Shown here: positions 39,358 to 48,665 of the stretch, in pieces
How positions within the stretch are numbered: position 1 is the stretch's first letter
How the letters are laid out: each line of letters opens with the position of its first letter
NCBI RefSeq assembly: GCF_002159845.1
Contig: NZ_NFJK01000007.1
Location: 1 to 64,000 of the forward strand
Source of the DNA: Anaeromassilibacillus sp. An250
GTDB taxonomy: Bacteria > Bacillota > Clostridia > Oscillospirales > Acutalibacteraceae
Length of the DNA stretch: 64,000 nucleotides
Direction of reading: 5' to 3'
The notes under the pieces: generated by a model
The model's database searches: none
What the model saw: only the letters and a program-made list of their open reading frames with translations
Told to the model about the DNA's origin: nothing
Made by a program: the position numbers and the translations under genes

Positions 39358-40287
39358 TTATTTCAAATTTTCAATATAGTGCTGGATGCTGTCTTCATCG
39401 GTGGGATGCACATCGCTGTAGGTGCGGAACAGGGAAAGGTTTTCCACGTGCCGGAGCGCGCCGCCCGCTTCGATCTGATAGAGCGGGCTCATGGTTTCCA
39501 TCGAAAGATAGTCCCCATTGCAATAGGTCTCGAAGGAGCTGCCGTAATCGGGATAGGCGGCATCCGAGTATACGAAGTGCTTGATAAGCGTGTACGTCCG
39601 GTCAACATAGGCGGCCCAGCCCAGCGTATTGTTTGTGCCCAGTTTGAGCGGCCGGCCGTTCGAGGGGTCGTGCCGTAGGGTGAGGAAGCGGTTGCCAACA
39701 TAGAGGCGCTCGTCGCGCGGGTCCGTATAGGGCCAAAATGTCAGCACCCGGTTTGGCAGGAGTTCGTCGTCCTCATCGGCACGGTTCTGCGGGATGATTT
39801 CCAGGCCGCCGCCGCGCACCATGGTGATCGGCCAGAGAGACAGCATCTGCCGTTCTTTCGAAAAATTCTTTACACTGTGGACCAGCATGACGTCCGAGGT
39901 ATTATCCCCCATCACAATTTCCAGGCGGGTTTGCACGTCGTTATTTTTCTGTTTGGCAGAGGAAAAGGTCACACCGTCGGGAAGCAGGGCGTAGATGACG
40001 GGGTCGTTGTCTGGAAAGTAGGATTCCGGCATCCGTTCTGGGGCGAGCCACAGCCGGTGGCCGCCATAAAAATAACAGGCAGCGCCTTCTGAATAGTAAT
40101 CGTCCATAAATTCGTTCTGCACTTTAAATTTGCGATCCAAGTCGTTGTACAGAATATTTTCGTTCCCAATAAATCCAAAGCGTACAACGCGCGGTCCACA
40201 ATCGATGGTTACCACAAGATCAATGACCCCATTGGACAGCTGCACGCACTTTCCATAGTTTTCGAAATCAATTTCCTTAAGATCCAA
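39358..40287 (-). CDS. uncharacterised protein, possibly galactose-mutarotase-like
   Basis: 309 residues from TTG 40287, behind GAAGGACG. The protein looks all-beta. It opens with KCVQLSNGVIDLVVTIDCGP and continues through RFGFIGNENILYNDLD, GGHRLWLAPERMPESYFPDN, LSLWPITMVRGGGLEII and FWPYTDPRDERLYVGN. The order (strand-rich start, G-G-H-R-L-W, then W-P) resembles the aldose-epimerase-like superfamily, in which members bind sugars, but I could not place it in a named family. It stands alone between upp and tmcAL, with its own start and no operon partner. Confidence 0.6.
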   Translation of the reverse strand: MDLKEIDFENYGKCVQLSNGVIDLVVTIDCGPRVVRFGFIGNENILYNDLDRKFKVQNEFMDDYYSEGAACYFYGGHRLWLAPERMPESYFPDNDPVIYALLPDGVTFSSAKQKNNDVQTRLEIVMGDNTSDVMLVHSVKNFSKERQMLSLWPITMVRGGGLEIIPQNRADEDDELLPNRVLTFWPYTDPRDERLYVGNRFLTLRHDPSNGRPLKLGTNNTLGWAAYVDRTYTLIKHFVYSDAAYPDYGSSFETYCNGDYLSMETMSPLYQIEAGGALRHVENLSLFRTYSDVHPTDEDSIQHYIENLK

Positions 40288-40365
40288 AGAATGACACGTC
40301 CTTCAAATTGGAATTTCTTCTTGCGGTAGCTCCACAAAAGAGACGGAATCATGCTGGAAAGGAAG

Positions 40366-41565
40366 CTACATGTTGTCCCACACTTTGCATATTCCCGCAG
40401 TCCATTCCAGCCCGCACGGGTAAGGATTTGGCAAAAAGAGGGAATACACATCCGTGGATTGGCTCTCTAATTCAATCACATTTTGCGCAATATTGTCAAG
40501 AGATAAAATGTCCGATGAATTGGCGATGATCGGGCGTTTTGTCGTCATTTTTGATACATGTAAAATTTCCGCCCCACGGGGATTCATGCCAAGAATCCGC
40601 ACATAAGGGGGAAAGCTCTGGGTGAGCGCGTTAGTGACCCCCAAAAAGGCGGAAAGAACCAACCGGCGGATCCGCGCCAGGGGATAGCGCTTGGTCTTCA
40701 CCAAAGCATAGAGCTCTTCCAGGGAAGCGGCCTTTCGAGCCGCGGCATACAACCGGTTTTCCAGCCCTTCGCTGATATCGGGAAGGCAGACAAAAGCTTC
40801 CGGTTCCATGGTTCTTAGTTTGGCCAGAATGGCGCGTTCCATCCGCTCCAAGGAGGCGGGCGCATGACCGGCATCCAATTCTGCTTGAAGGATTTCCGCT
40901 GCGGGGACGGGCATATAGGGGGCAAAATCCATGCCTCCCGCTGCGAGGGAACGGATATAACTGGCGCTGGCGGTTTCGGCGTCGCTAGTGAAGGAATCGT
41001 GCGAAGCGCCAACCCGCTGCATGGTAAACACACGCATAGGGGAGGACTGGGACAGGAGCGCCTTGCAATACTCCACCCCCAGAGTGTTGTTGGGGGTTTG
41101 CAGGACTGCGGCGGTTTCTGGGCCGGACAAGCGCGCTAAGGCGCGTTCCCTCGCGCGTGCAAAGGTGCATCCGTTCTGTAGTTCTTCCCGCAAAAGCGGC
41201 GGAAATTCTGGAGAAAGCAAATCCTTTGCCGCTTTTATCAGAAGGGCTGCGTTTCCGCATTCACTTCCAAAGCTGATGACGTCTGCTCCCAGGCAATCCA
41301 ATAAAAAGACGCCGCCCCGCGCAAATGTTTCCGCAGTGCTCATGGCCCAGGGAAGCGGGAGTTCCACCACAAGATCCACGCCGCAGCGCAGCGCTTGCTT
41401 GGCCCGCATACGCTTTTCCAGCAGGGCCGGTTCCCCGCGCTGCACGTAGTTTCCGCTCATAACGGCGGCAATATGCGTGGCCCCCTGCCGGCGCGTTTCC
41501 TCGACGAGGGCAAGATGCCCCAAATGAAAGGGGTTGTATTCACAAATCATTCCAGCAATCTGCAT
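40366..41565 (-). CDS. tmcAL: tRNA(Met) cytidine acetate ligase
   Basis: 399 residues. The N-terminal half is a nucleotidyltransferase fold with GMICEYNPFHLGHLALVE (HxGH) and MSGNYVQRGEPALLEK. NNTLGVEYCKALL and VGASHDS follow. The family makes N4-acetylcytidine at the wobble position of elongator tRNA-Met from acetate and ATP. It is often annotated simply as nucleotidyltransferase (YlbM-type). The divergent neighbour is acetate kinase, a common arrangement in Clostridia. The start ATG has AAGGAG 12 bases upstream. Confidence 0.88.
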   Translation of the reverse strand: MQIAGMICEYNPFHLGHLALVEETRRQGATHIAAVMSGNYVQRGEPALLEKRMRAKQALRCGVDLVVELPLPWAMSTAETFARGGVFLLDCLGADVISFGSECGNAALLIKAAKDLLSPEFPPLLREELQNGCTFARARERALARLSGPETAAVLQTPNNTLGVEYCKALLSQSSPMRVFTMQRVGASHDSFTSDAETASASYIRSLAAGGMDFAPYMPVPAAEILQAELDAGHAPASLERMERAILAKLRTMEPEAFVCLPDISEGLENRLYAAARKAASLEELYALVKTKRYPLARIRRLVLSAFLGVTNALTQSFPPYVRILGMNPRGAEILHVSKMTTKRPIIANSSDILSLDNIAQNVIELESQSTDVYSLFLPNPYPCGLEWTAGICKVWDNM

Positions 41566-41582
41566 TTCCTTGGAAAACTCCT

Positions 41583-41616
41583 TGAATTTGTTCGATTCTT
41601 GTACTATTATAATAAT
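41583..41616 (+). promoter_or_regulatory. promoter region between tmcAL and ackA
   Basis: An A/T-rich stretch offers TTGAAT or TTGTTC as -35 and TATAAT (41608-41613) or TAATAA as -10, on the plus strand; the exact pair is ambiguous (spacing 14 to 19). It starts a leader of about 160 bases, which includes a GGGAG/CTCCC hairpin near 41718-41733, before ackA. Confidence 0.4.
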
Positions 41617-41778
41617 ACCATATTGTCAGGTTATTTGAACATAAAATTGGTTGAAGAGCGTTTTTTTCTGTTTTATCCAAACGACAATATCGGATGAAAA
41701 GAGCAGCGCTGCCGGTCCGGGAGGGAGCTCCCTTGTCATTGGGGACGGTGTGCTGTAAAACAGGAGGAGAGGTTTCCA

Positions 41779-43035
41779 ATGAAAGTTTTGGTTATTAACG
41801 CCGGTAGTTCTTCTTTGAAGTACCAGCTGATCGACATGGACAGCGAGCGGATGCTGGCCAAGGGCAATTGCGAAAGAATCGGTATGGACGGCAGCATCTT
41901 TATTCATAAAACGTCCGACGGCCGCGGCAAGCGGATGCAGGTGCCCATGAAGGATCACACGGATGCATTTATGCATGTTACGCAGGCATTGACCGACCCC
42001 AAGGTGGGCGTCATCAAGAATTTGGACGAAGTCAGCGCCATTGGACATCGCGTTGCACAGGGCGGTTCCAAATTCCGCAAATCCGTTTTGGTCAACGACG
42101 AGGTGATCCAGGGAATCCGCAGCCTGATTCCGTTGGCGCCGCTGCACAACGGCCCGGAATTGGATGGTATCCTTGCCTGCGAAAAGGTATTTGGGGAAGA
42201 TGTTCCGGAAGTCGTGGTATTTGATACTTCCTTCCATTCCACCATGCCGCCCAAGGCATATATGTATGCCATCCCCTATGAGTACTATGAGAAATACGGT
42301 ATCCGCCGGTACGGTTTCCACGGAACCTCCCACCGGTATGTCAGCCGTCATTGCGCGCATTTGATGCACCAGCCGCTGGAGGACATCAAAATGGTGACCT
42401 GCCATATCGGAAACGGCTCTTCGATTGCCGCAATCCAGGATGGCCGTGTTATCGACACCAGCATGGGCTTGACGCCGTTGGACGGCTTTATGATGGGCAC
42501 GCGCTGCGGTTCTTTGGACCCGTCCATCGTCACATTCCTCATGGAGAAAGAGAATTTGACCCCTCAGCAGATGGACGAAGTCTTGAATAAGAAGTCCGGC
42601 CTATTGGGTATTTCTGGGATCTCCAGCGATGACCGCGACGTGACGAAGGCGGCAATTGAGGGCAACCCGCGCGCGATTCTGGCGCATGATATGCTGGCCT
42701 ATCAGATCATCAAGCAGATCGGCGCGTATGCGGCGGCCATGAACGGCTTGGATGCCATCGTGTTCACCGCCGGCCTGGGCGAGAACCAGCCGCACCACCG
42801 TTATGCGATCTGCCGCGGCCTGCGTTATCTCGGCCTGAAGATCGATGCAGAGCGCAACGAAGAGATGGTCGGCGGCAAGGAAGGCAAGATCTCTACGTTT
42901 GATTCCCAGGTTGCCGTCTACGTCATCCCGACCAACGAGGAGCTGGTCATTGCGCGCGATACCAAGGTGATCGTGGAAAAGCTGAACTATGCGTCCACAG
43001 AAGACAAGACCATTGTTGACCTAGAGGACATCTAA
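41779..43035 (+). CDS. ackA: acetate kinase
   Basis: 418 residues from ATG 41779 behind CAGGAGGAG. It has VINAGSSSLKYQLID at the start, GHRVAQGGSKF, YGFHGTSHRYVS, MVTCHIGNGSSIAAI, MGTRCGSLDPSI and FTAGLGENQP, which cover the nucleotide and acetate sites. It converts acetyl-phosphate and ADP to acetate and ATP. Length is slightly longer than the usual 395-400 because of a C-terminal extension with EKLNYASTEDKTIVD. pta is not beside it. Confidence 0.96.
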   Translation: MKVLVINAGSSSLKYQLIDMDSERMLAKGNCERIGMDGSIFIHKTSDGRGKRMQVPMKDHTDAFMHVTQALTDPKVGVIKNLDEVSAIGHRVAQGGSKFRKSVLVNDEVIQGIRSLIPLAPLHNGPELDGILACEKVFGEDVPEVVVFDTSFHSTMPPKAYMYAIPYEYYEKYGIRRYGFHGTSHRYVSRHCAHLMHQPLEDIKMVTCHIGNGSSIAAIQDGRVIDTSMGLTPLDGFMMGTRCGSLDPSIVTFLMEKENLTPQQMDEVLNKKSGLLGISGISSDDRDVTKAAIEGNPRAILAHDMLAYQIIKQIGAYAAAMNGLDAIVFTAGLGENQPHHRYAICRGLRYLGLKIDAERNEEMVGGKEGKISTFDSQVAVYVIPTNEELVIARDTKVIVEKLNYASTEDKTIVDLEDI

Positions 43036-43082
43036 AGCGGTTTGAAGCGCAATGTTCCATTCGTTTTTATGAGAAATACAGC

Positions 43083-43119
43083 AAAGCGGCGGCGTGAGAG
43101 AATCACACCGCCGCTTTTT
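43083..43119 (+). terminator. terminator after ackA
   Basis: Ten-base arms (AAAGCGGCGG and CCGCCGCTTT) plus an inner GTGA/TCAC pairing and a T run behind. It follows the ackA stop by about 50 bases. Confidence 0.85.
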
Positions 43120-43165
43120 ATCGAATTCCTTTGGCCCTATGGCTGCTTCGCCGCAGAAATATGCA

Positions 43166-43201
43166 AAAACGGCTGCCCCGGTAAAAACCGCCGGGACAGC
43201 C
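43166..43201 (-). terminator. terminator of the V/A-ATPase operon
   Basis: Eleven-base arms (43171-43181 and 43191-43201) with one C-A mismatch. On the minus strand it is followed by GTTTTTGC. It lies just after the stop of the last operon gene. Confidence 0.75.
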
Positions 43202-43207
43202 ATTCTT

Positions 43208-43834
43208 TTATGCGGATTCGGTTTTTCCGGCCTTCTGCTTTTTGATGACTTTCAGGCGGGAAAACTCCTCGCGTTCCTTTTCCTCCAACGCATCTGTGAT
43301 GAATTTCACGGTCTCCTCAAAGCGGGGGATCATGATGTTCTTGAGGGCGTTGGCGCGCTTCTGTGTCTTTTTAATGGCGTCTGCCAACCGGTAGACGCTG
43401 TTTTCCACCTCAGCCAGCTCTGCCGTCAGCCGCTTGACCTCGTTAAATTTGCTGTAAGCGTCGTCCAGCATGATGTTGGTGGTGTTCAGGCCAAACGGGA
43501 TCGGGATTTCGCGCGGCGTCAGGGAGACCATGGGGATTTCCACGCCCATGACGCTACGGTAGGCGACGTTCAACCCGTCGTCCAGCGGGACCGTCTGGGA
43601 AAGTTCGCCGCAGATACCCAGGGTGATGTTGGCCCTCTGTAGGGCCGCATAAGCATCCTCATAGGTCTGGTCGATTTTCCCTTGAATGGCATTGGCACGG
43701 TCGATCAGCGCCATCATTTCGCGGATGAGGATGTTGCGCTTGCGGTCCAACAGTTCAAACCCGGTGCGGGAGAGCTCTAAGGATTTTTTGGTCGCCAGAA
43801 GGTTTCCCTTGGTTGGTACAACTTGATTTGCCAT
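43208..43834 (-). CDS. ntpD: V/A-type ATP synthase subunit D
   Basis: 208 residues, last gene of the operon. Long helical coiled coils dominate (VPTKGNLLATKKSLELSRTG, then ELLDRKRNILIREM), the pattern of the rotor shaft subunit D that passes torque from the A3B3 head to the membrane ring. The basic C-terminus (LKVIKKQKAGKTESA) is typical. It follows the B gene after about 30 bases. Confidence 0.93.
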   Translation of the reverse strand: MANQVVPTKGNLLATKKSLELSRTGFELLDRKRNILIREMMALIDRANAIQGKIDQTYEDAYAALQRANITLGICGELSQTVPLDDGLNVAYRSVMGVEIPMVSLTPREIPIPFGLNTTNIMLDDAYSKFNEVKRLTAELAEVENSVYRLADAIKKTQKRANALKNIMIPRFEETVKFITDALEEKEREEFSRLKVIKKQKAGKTESA

Positions 43835-43866
43835 AATGGTGCCCTCTTTTCCTTATCAGCCCCGCA

Positions 43867-45306
43867 TCACGGGGTTTGCCCCGCAGCCGCTGGCTGGGAC
43901 GCCCGTTCTCCCTCTGTTTCAAGCTGCTTTTTGGCCTTTTCATAGTATTTGTCGAGCAGTTCATCGTCCACACGGTCCAACTCCTCGCGTGGAAGCGTGG
44001 CAAGCAGCGTCCAGCCGAGATCCAGGCTTTGCTCAATGCTGCGGTTCTCGTTAAAGCCCTGGTTGACATATTGCTCCTCGAAGCGTTTGCCAAATTCCAG
44101 ATACTTTTTGTCCGTCGGGGAGAGTTCCTCTTCGCCGATGACGGAGGCCAGCGAGCGCGCGTCCATCACCTTGGCATAGGCGGCGAAGAGCTGGTTGGAG
44201 AGCGCCGAGTGGTCCTCGCGCGTATATCCGGCGCCGATGCCGTCCTTCATCAGACGGGAGAGGGAGGGCAGCACGGAAACCGGCGGATAGATGCCGCTGT
44301 TGTCCAAGGCGCGGTCCAGAACGATCTGTCCTTCGGTGATATAACCGGTCAAGTCGGGGACCGGGTGTGTGACGTCGTCGTTTGGCATGGTCAAAATCGG
44401 GATCTGTGTGACGGACCCCTCTTTACCGCGCACCATGCCCGCGCGTTCATACAGGGAGGCGAGGTCCGAATATAAGTAGCCCGGGTAGCCCTTTCTTCCG
44501 GGAATTTCGCCCTTGCTGGAGCTGAATTCACGCAGCGCCTCCGCATAGGAGGTCATATCCGTCATGATGACCAGCACGTGCATGCCGAGCTCAAAGGCGA
44601 GGTATTCCGCGACGGTCAAGGCGCAGCGCGGCGTCAGGATACGTTCGATGATCGGGTCGTTGGAGAGGTTCAAAAACATAACGACCTTTTGCAGCACGCC
44701 GGATTCATCGAAGGAGCGGCGGAAATATTCGGCCACGTCGTTCTTGGCGCCCATAGCGGCAAACACGATGGCAAAGTTGTTCTCATTTGCGTCTTTGATC
44801 TTCGCCTGGCGTGCAATCTGGACAGCAAGCTCATTGTGCTTCATGCCGGAACCGGAGAAGATGGGCAGCTTCTGCCCGCGGATCAACGTCATCAGCACAT
44901 CGATGGTGGAGATGCCGGTGTTGATGTAGTTCTTCGGATAGATACGGGAAACCGGGTTGATGGGGGTGCCGTTGATATTGGCGCGCTTGAGCGGGAAGAT
45001 ATCGCCCAAGCCGTCGATCGGGCGGCCTGCGCCGTCGAACACGCGCCCCAAAATTTCCGGGGAGAGGGGCATTTCCATCGGGTGGCCCAGAAGCCGTGTG
45101 CGGGTGTTCTGGAGGGAAATGCCGCGCGTTCCTTCAAACACCTGGATGACGACGCGCTTGCCCTCCATCTGTACGATTCGGCCCTGCCGCATGGTGCCGT
45201 CATCCATGCGGATGTCGACCACCTCTTCAAAGGAAGCATTTTCTACATCGTCCAGAACGATCAAGGAGCCGTTGATCTCCTTTACGCCGATATAATCTAG
45301 TATCAT
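43867..45306 (-). CDS. ntpB: V/A-type ATP synthase subunit B
   Basis: 479 residues. Non-catalytic head subunit: it has the family features [64 protein letters not shown] and [13 protein letters not shown], but no Walker A GKT loop, as expected for B. It alternates with A in the A3B3 ring. An Ala/Gln-rich C-terminal tail ([13 protein letters not shown]) extends beyond the core. It starts 16 bases after the A gene. Confidence 0.97.
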   Translation of the reverse strand: MILDYIGVKEINGSLIVLDDVENASFEEVVDIRMDDGTMRQGRIVQMEGKRVVIQVFEGTRGISLQNTRTRLLGHPMEMPLSPEILGRVFDGAGRPIDGLGDIFPLKRANINGTPINPVSRIYPKNYINTGISTIDVLMTLIRGQKLPIFSGSGMKHNELAVQIARQAKIKDANENNFAIVFAAMGAKNDVAEYFRRSFDESGVLQKVVMFLNLSNDPIIERILTPRCALTVAEYLAFELGMHVLVIMTDMTSYAEALREFSSSKGEIPGRKGYPGYLYSDLASLYERAGMVRGKEGSVTQIPILTMPNDDVTHPVPDLTGYITEGQIVLDRALDNSGIYPPVSVLPSLSRLMKDGIGAGYTREDHSALSNQLFAAYAKVMDARSLASVIGEEELSPTDKKYLEFGKRFEEQYVNQGFNENRSIEQSLDLGWTLLATLPREELDRVDDELLDKYYEKAKKQLETEGERASQPAAAGQTP

Positions 45307-45322
45307 TTTATCACCTGCTTCC

Positions 45323-47083
45323 TTATGCGTTTACAATGTTGGAAAGAGTTTCGTCGATTTCTTTCATGTAATCGTCGAACATCTCCGGCTTGTTGTTTGG
45401 AATATCGTATTTCATTTTGACCAGCTTATCGAACAAGCCGCTCGCAAGGATGCCGGAGATCGGCACGCTGGCCGCGACCAGCTGTTTCGCCTTTTTGTAG
45501 AGATGCAGGATGACCTTCATCATCAACATTTGCTTTTCCAGGGGGACGAACGTATCGTCCGCATGGAAGGCGTTCTGCTGGAGGAATCCCACGCGGATGA
45601 CGCGGGCCGTCTCGATAATCAGCTTCTGGTCGTCCGGAAGGACGTCCGAACCGATCAACTTGACGATTTCCATCAGCTGGCTTTCCTCCTGGAGGATATG
45701 GGAGATGCGCCTGCGGTATTTGACAAAGTCCGCCCCCACGTGGTCCGTGTACCATTGGTCCAGATCGCCGAAATACTCGCTGTAGCTCTGGGTCCAGTTG
45801 ATAGCCGGATAGTGGCGCGCGTAGGCCAGCGCCTTATCGAGCGCCCAAAAGCAGCGGGTGAAACGCTTGGTATTCTGGGTGACCGGTTCCGAGAAGTCGG
45901 AACCCTGGGGGGATACAGCACCGATGATGGTGACGGACCCGTCGGTCCCATTGAGGTTCTTGGCCATGCCGGCGCGCTCGTAGAATTCCGACAAGCGGCT
46001 GGGCAGGTAGGCGGGGAAGCCTTCCTCCGCGGGCATTTCCTCCAAACGGCCACTGATTTCGCGCAGGGCTTCCGCCCAACGGGAGGTGGAGTCGGCCATG
46101 ATTGCAACGTGATAGCCCATATCGCGGTAATATTCCGCCAGCGTGATGCCCGTGTAGATGGAGGCTTCACGGGCTGCCACCGGCATGTTGCTCGTGTTGG
46201 CGATCAACACCGTGCGGTCCGTCATCGGGCGGCCCGACTTCGGGTCCACCAGTTCGGAGAATTCGTCCAGAACCTGGCTCATCTCGTTTCCGCGTTCGCC
46301 GCAGCCCACATAGATGATGATGTCTGCGTCGCACCATTTGGCAAGCTGGTGCTGCGTCATCGTCTTGCCCGTACCGAACCCGCCGGGAATCGCCGCGGTG
46401 CCGCCCTTGGCGATGGGGAACAGGGTGTCGATGACACGCTGCCCGGTGATCAGCGGGACGTCGGTGCGCAGGCGCTCTGCAACGGGGCGCGGAACACGGA
46501 TCGGCCATTTCTGGCAAAGGGAGAGCTCATGGAGCGCTCCCTGGTCGTCCTGCAGGGTGACAATCGTATCGTTCACACGGTACGCCCCGTTTGGCACGAC
46601 CTTTTGAACAACGCCGCTGATCTGCGGCGGGACCATACATTTATGGCGTATAATGGGCGTCTCGGGGCACTCGGCATAGACGTCGCCCCCCTTGAGCCGG
46701 TCGCCCGGCTTGACCGAGAGGGTCACATCCCACTGGCGCTGGGTATCCAGGGAGGGGACAGAGCTGCCGCGCGAAATAAACGCGCCGCTTTCCTCTTCAA
46801 TCGCCTTCAGCGGGCGCTCGATGCCGTCAAAAATATTGTCGAGGATGCCCGGGCCCAGGGTGACGTTCATCGGGCTTCCCGTCCCTACAACAGGTTCCCC
46901 CGGACGGAGGCCCGTCGTCTCCTCATAGACCTGGATGGTGGTGAAGTCGCTGGTGATTCCGATGACCTCTCCCACCAGACGTTCTTTTCCTACATAGACC
47001 ATTTCCATCATGGAAAAGCTTTGCGCGGCTTTGACGGTGACGACCGGCCCATTGATGCCATATATGACCGTTTCATTTTTCAT
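45323..47083 (-). CDS. ntpA: V/A-type ATP synthase catalytic subunit A
   Basis: 586 residues. The catalytic subunit, with P-loop [41 protein letters not shown] and the A-specific insert region before the P-loop ([11 protein letters not shown]). It hydrolyses or makes ATP coupled to ion flow through the I/K membrane part. Length matches bacterial V-ATPase A (580-590). It is the largest gene in the block and follows the E gene. Confidence 0.97.
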   Translation of the reverse strand: MKNETVIYGINGPVVTVKAAQSFSMMEMVYVGKERLVGEVIGITSDFTTIQVYEETTGLRPGEPVVGTGSPMNVTLGPGILDNIFDGIERPLKAIEEESGAFISRGSSVPSLDTQRQWDVTLSVKPGDRLKGGDVYAECPETPIIRHKCMVPPQISGVVQKVVPNGAYRVNDTIVTLQDDQGALHELSLCQKWPIRVPRPVAERLRTDVPLITGQRVIDTLFPIAKGGTAAIPGGFGTGKTMTQHQLAKWCDADIIIYVGCGERGNEMSQVLDEFSELVDPKSGRPMTDRTVLIANTSNMPVAAREASIYTGITLAEYYRDMGYHVAIMADSTSRWAEALREISGRLEEMPAEEGFPAYLPSRLSEFYERAGMAKNLNGTDGSVTIIGAVSPQGSDFSEPVTQNTKRFTRCFWALDKALAYARHYPAINWTQSYSEYFGDLDQWYTDHVGADFVKYRRRISHILQEESQLMEIVKLIGSDVLPDDQKLIIETARVIRVGFLQQNAFHADDTFVPLEKQMLMMKVILHLYKKAKQLVAASVPISGILASGLFDKLVKMKYDIPNNKPEMFDDYMKEIDETLSNIVNA

Positions 47084-47120
47084 GTTTGGATCATTCCTTT
47101 CCGTCTTGTAGCTGCAACGG

Positions 47121-47726
47121 TTATCCGGCCAGCGTCAATCCAGAGTTTTCTTCGAACCAGCCGCGCTGGTCCTCCAGCATGGCGTCCAACGTTTCGTCCG
47201 CCATGATCCCCATCGCGCTGTTATAAGCGCGCAGGCCGCCGATCCGGATGGTGGGATCGGTTTCAAAGCGGCAGGGCTGCCCAAAGGCTTCGGCAATCTG
47301 CTGCTGATAGGGGGTGTCTTCCTTCCGCAGAAGGATGACGGTCCCTTCCTTTTGGAACGCAGAGGAGAGATTGCGCGCATAGGTTTGCAGCAGGGCTGCA
47401 TACTCCGGCTTTTGCGTGTAAGCGCGGAGTTCCTCCGCCGCGCGGGAAAACACCTGCTCCATAATTTTGCGGCGCTGCTCCAGAAGAGCGCGGCGGCCGT
47501 CCATCTCCCGCTGCGCCAATTCGCGGGCGATGCCGCTGCGCATCTGCGCCATTTCTTTTTGAATCAAGTGGTAAGCCTCGGTGAGCACGCCGATTTCTGC
47601 CTCGTCGAGCTCCTTTTGCTTAAAGGCGGCGACCTCTTCCTCGATTTTTTTGCGCTGTTCTTCGCCATAATGGAGGATCGCCTGATAAAATTTTCCAATC
47701 TTTTCGTCGTTATAATTGATAGCCAT
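47121..47726 (-). CDS. ntpE: V/A-type ATP synthase subunit E
   Basis: 201 residues. The N-terminal half is a charged coiled coil (EEEVAAFKQKELDEAEIG, RALLEQRRKIMEQVFS), and the C-terminal half is a mixed domain (TVILLRKEDTPYQQQ, IRIGGLRAYNSAM). E forms peripheral stalks that hold the A3B3 head with the H/G-type subunit. It starts 30 bases after the F gene. Confidence 0.9.
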   Translation of the reverse strand: MAINYNDEKIGKFYQAILHYGEEQRKKIEEEVAAFKQKELDEAEIGVLTEAYHLIQKEMAQMRSGIARELAQREMDGRRALLEQRRKIMEQVFSRAAEELRAYTQKPEYAALLQTYARNLSSAFQKEGTVILLRKEDTPYQQQIAEAFGQPCRFETDPTIRIGGLRAYNSAMGIMADETLDAMLEDQRGWFEENSGLTLAG

Positions 47727-47755
47727 GTCAAACCCCCATTTCGCCTGGAAGCGGC

Positions 47756-48064
47756 CTAAATTTTAATCCCGATGGCCTCGCGGACATAGCGGGTAATGGA
47801 ATCTTTGGTGCGGCCATTGCCATGCCGGTCGGGGATTTCCACAATCAGCGGGCGCTTGGCCTTGAGCTTCAGGTCATAGATCATCTCCGGACACAATTGG
47901 AGCAGGCGCTCGGTAATCAGGATGACCGCCACGTCGTCCATGGCCATTGCTTCGGTCAAAGACTTTTTGACCTCCTCCGGCTCATGGACCACCACGCCTT
48001 CGATCCCCGCCAGGCGCATGCCCACTTGGGTGTCCACGTTATCGCTGATGAGATAAAAGCGCAT
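47756..48064 (-). CDS. V/A-type ATP synthase subunit F
   Basis: 102 residues. A compact alpha/beta protein with FYLISDNVDTQVGMRLAGIE and DDVAVILITERLLQLC, then PLIVEIPDRHG, the family signature near the end. Subunit F binds the central shaft D and helps the ring couple to the head. Length of 100-105 residues is usual. Confidence 0.9.
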   Translation of the reverse strand: MRFYLISDNVDTQVGMRLAGIEGVVVHEPEEVKKSLTEAMAMDDVAVILITERLLQLCPEMIYDLKLKAKRPLIVEIPDRHGNGRTKDSITRYVREAIGIKI

Positions 48065-48106
48065 GTAAATCCCTTCCTTCTATCGATGGCATCGGGCGCT
48101 TTTCGC

Positions 48107-48559
48107 TTAGACCTTGTTCAGGATCAGGATGGAAATCAGCAGGCCGTACAGGGCAATACCTTCGCCCAAAGCCACAAAGATCAGGGATTTACCGAACGCC
48201 TTCGGGTCTTCGCTGGTCGCGCCGATTGCTGCCGGAGCTGCCGCTGCAACGGCAACGCCGCCGCCGATGCCGGCAAGACCGGTAACCAGAGCCGCTGCAA
48301 TCAGGCCCAAGCCCTTGGAGTTGTCCACAGGGGCCGCGGCCGTGTCAGAGGTAGTAACAGGGGCTGCCGCCGGTTCGCTGTCTTCTGGGGCAGCGGAAGC
48401 GATCATCGGCGCTGCAAAGGTGACGATGCAAACGGCGAGGAACGCAATGAGCTGCGTAGCGACCGCCCGGCTTGTTTTTTTACCGCGCTTGACCGCACGG
48501 ATGGAAAATGCAACGGAAACAATCAGAAATACAATCGGAACACAGAACAGAATAGTCAT
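48107..48559 (-). CDS. ntpK: V/A-type ATP synthase proteolipid subunit K
   Basis: 150 residues from ATG 48559 behind GGAGGTATTTGTC; the longer frame from 48574 lacks a ribosome-binding site. Two N-terminal membrane helices (about residues 3-24 and 37-56) and a Pro/Ala-rich acidic linker precede the rotor hairpin (about 84-148) with the ion-binding glutamate E133 in VALGEGIALYG. It forms the rotor ring. A tyrosine five residues after E133 matches part of the Na+-binding signature, but the usual Gln in the first helix is a Gly, so ion specificity is unclear. Confidence 0.88.
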   Translation of the reverse strand: MTILFCVPIVFLIVSVAFSIRAVKRGKKTSRAVATQLIAFLAVCIVTFAAPMIASAAPEDSEPAAAPVTTSDTAAAPVDNSKGLGLIAAALVTGLAGIGGGVAVAAAAPAAIGATSEDPKAFGKSLIFVALGEGIALYGLLISILILNKV

Positions 48560-48665
48560 GACAAATACCTCCAAATGAAATTTTCGTAGATTTGGAATTT
48601 ATGTTTGCCGGACCGCAAAGGAACGGCGTTCGGCGAACAGGGAGGGAACACGCAATCTGTGCGCG

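Noticed and set aside
45503-47206. 567-residue plus-strand frame
   Set aside because: Antisense to the ATPase A subunit, whose P-loop and family motifs are unmistakable.
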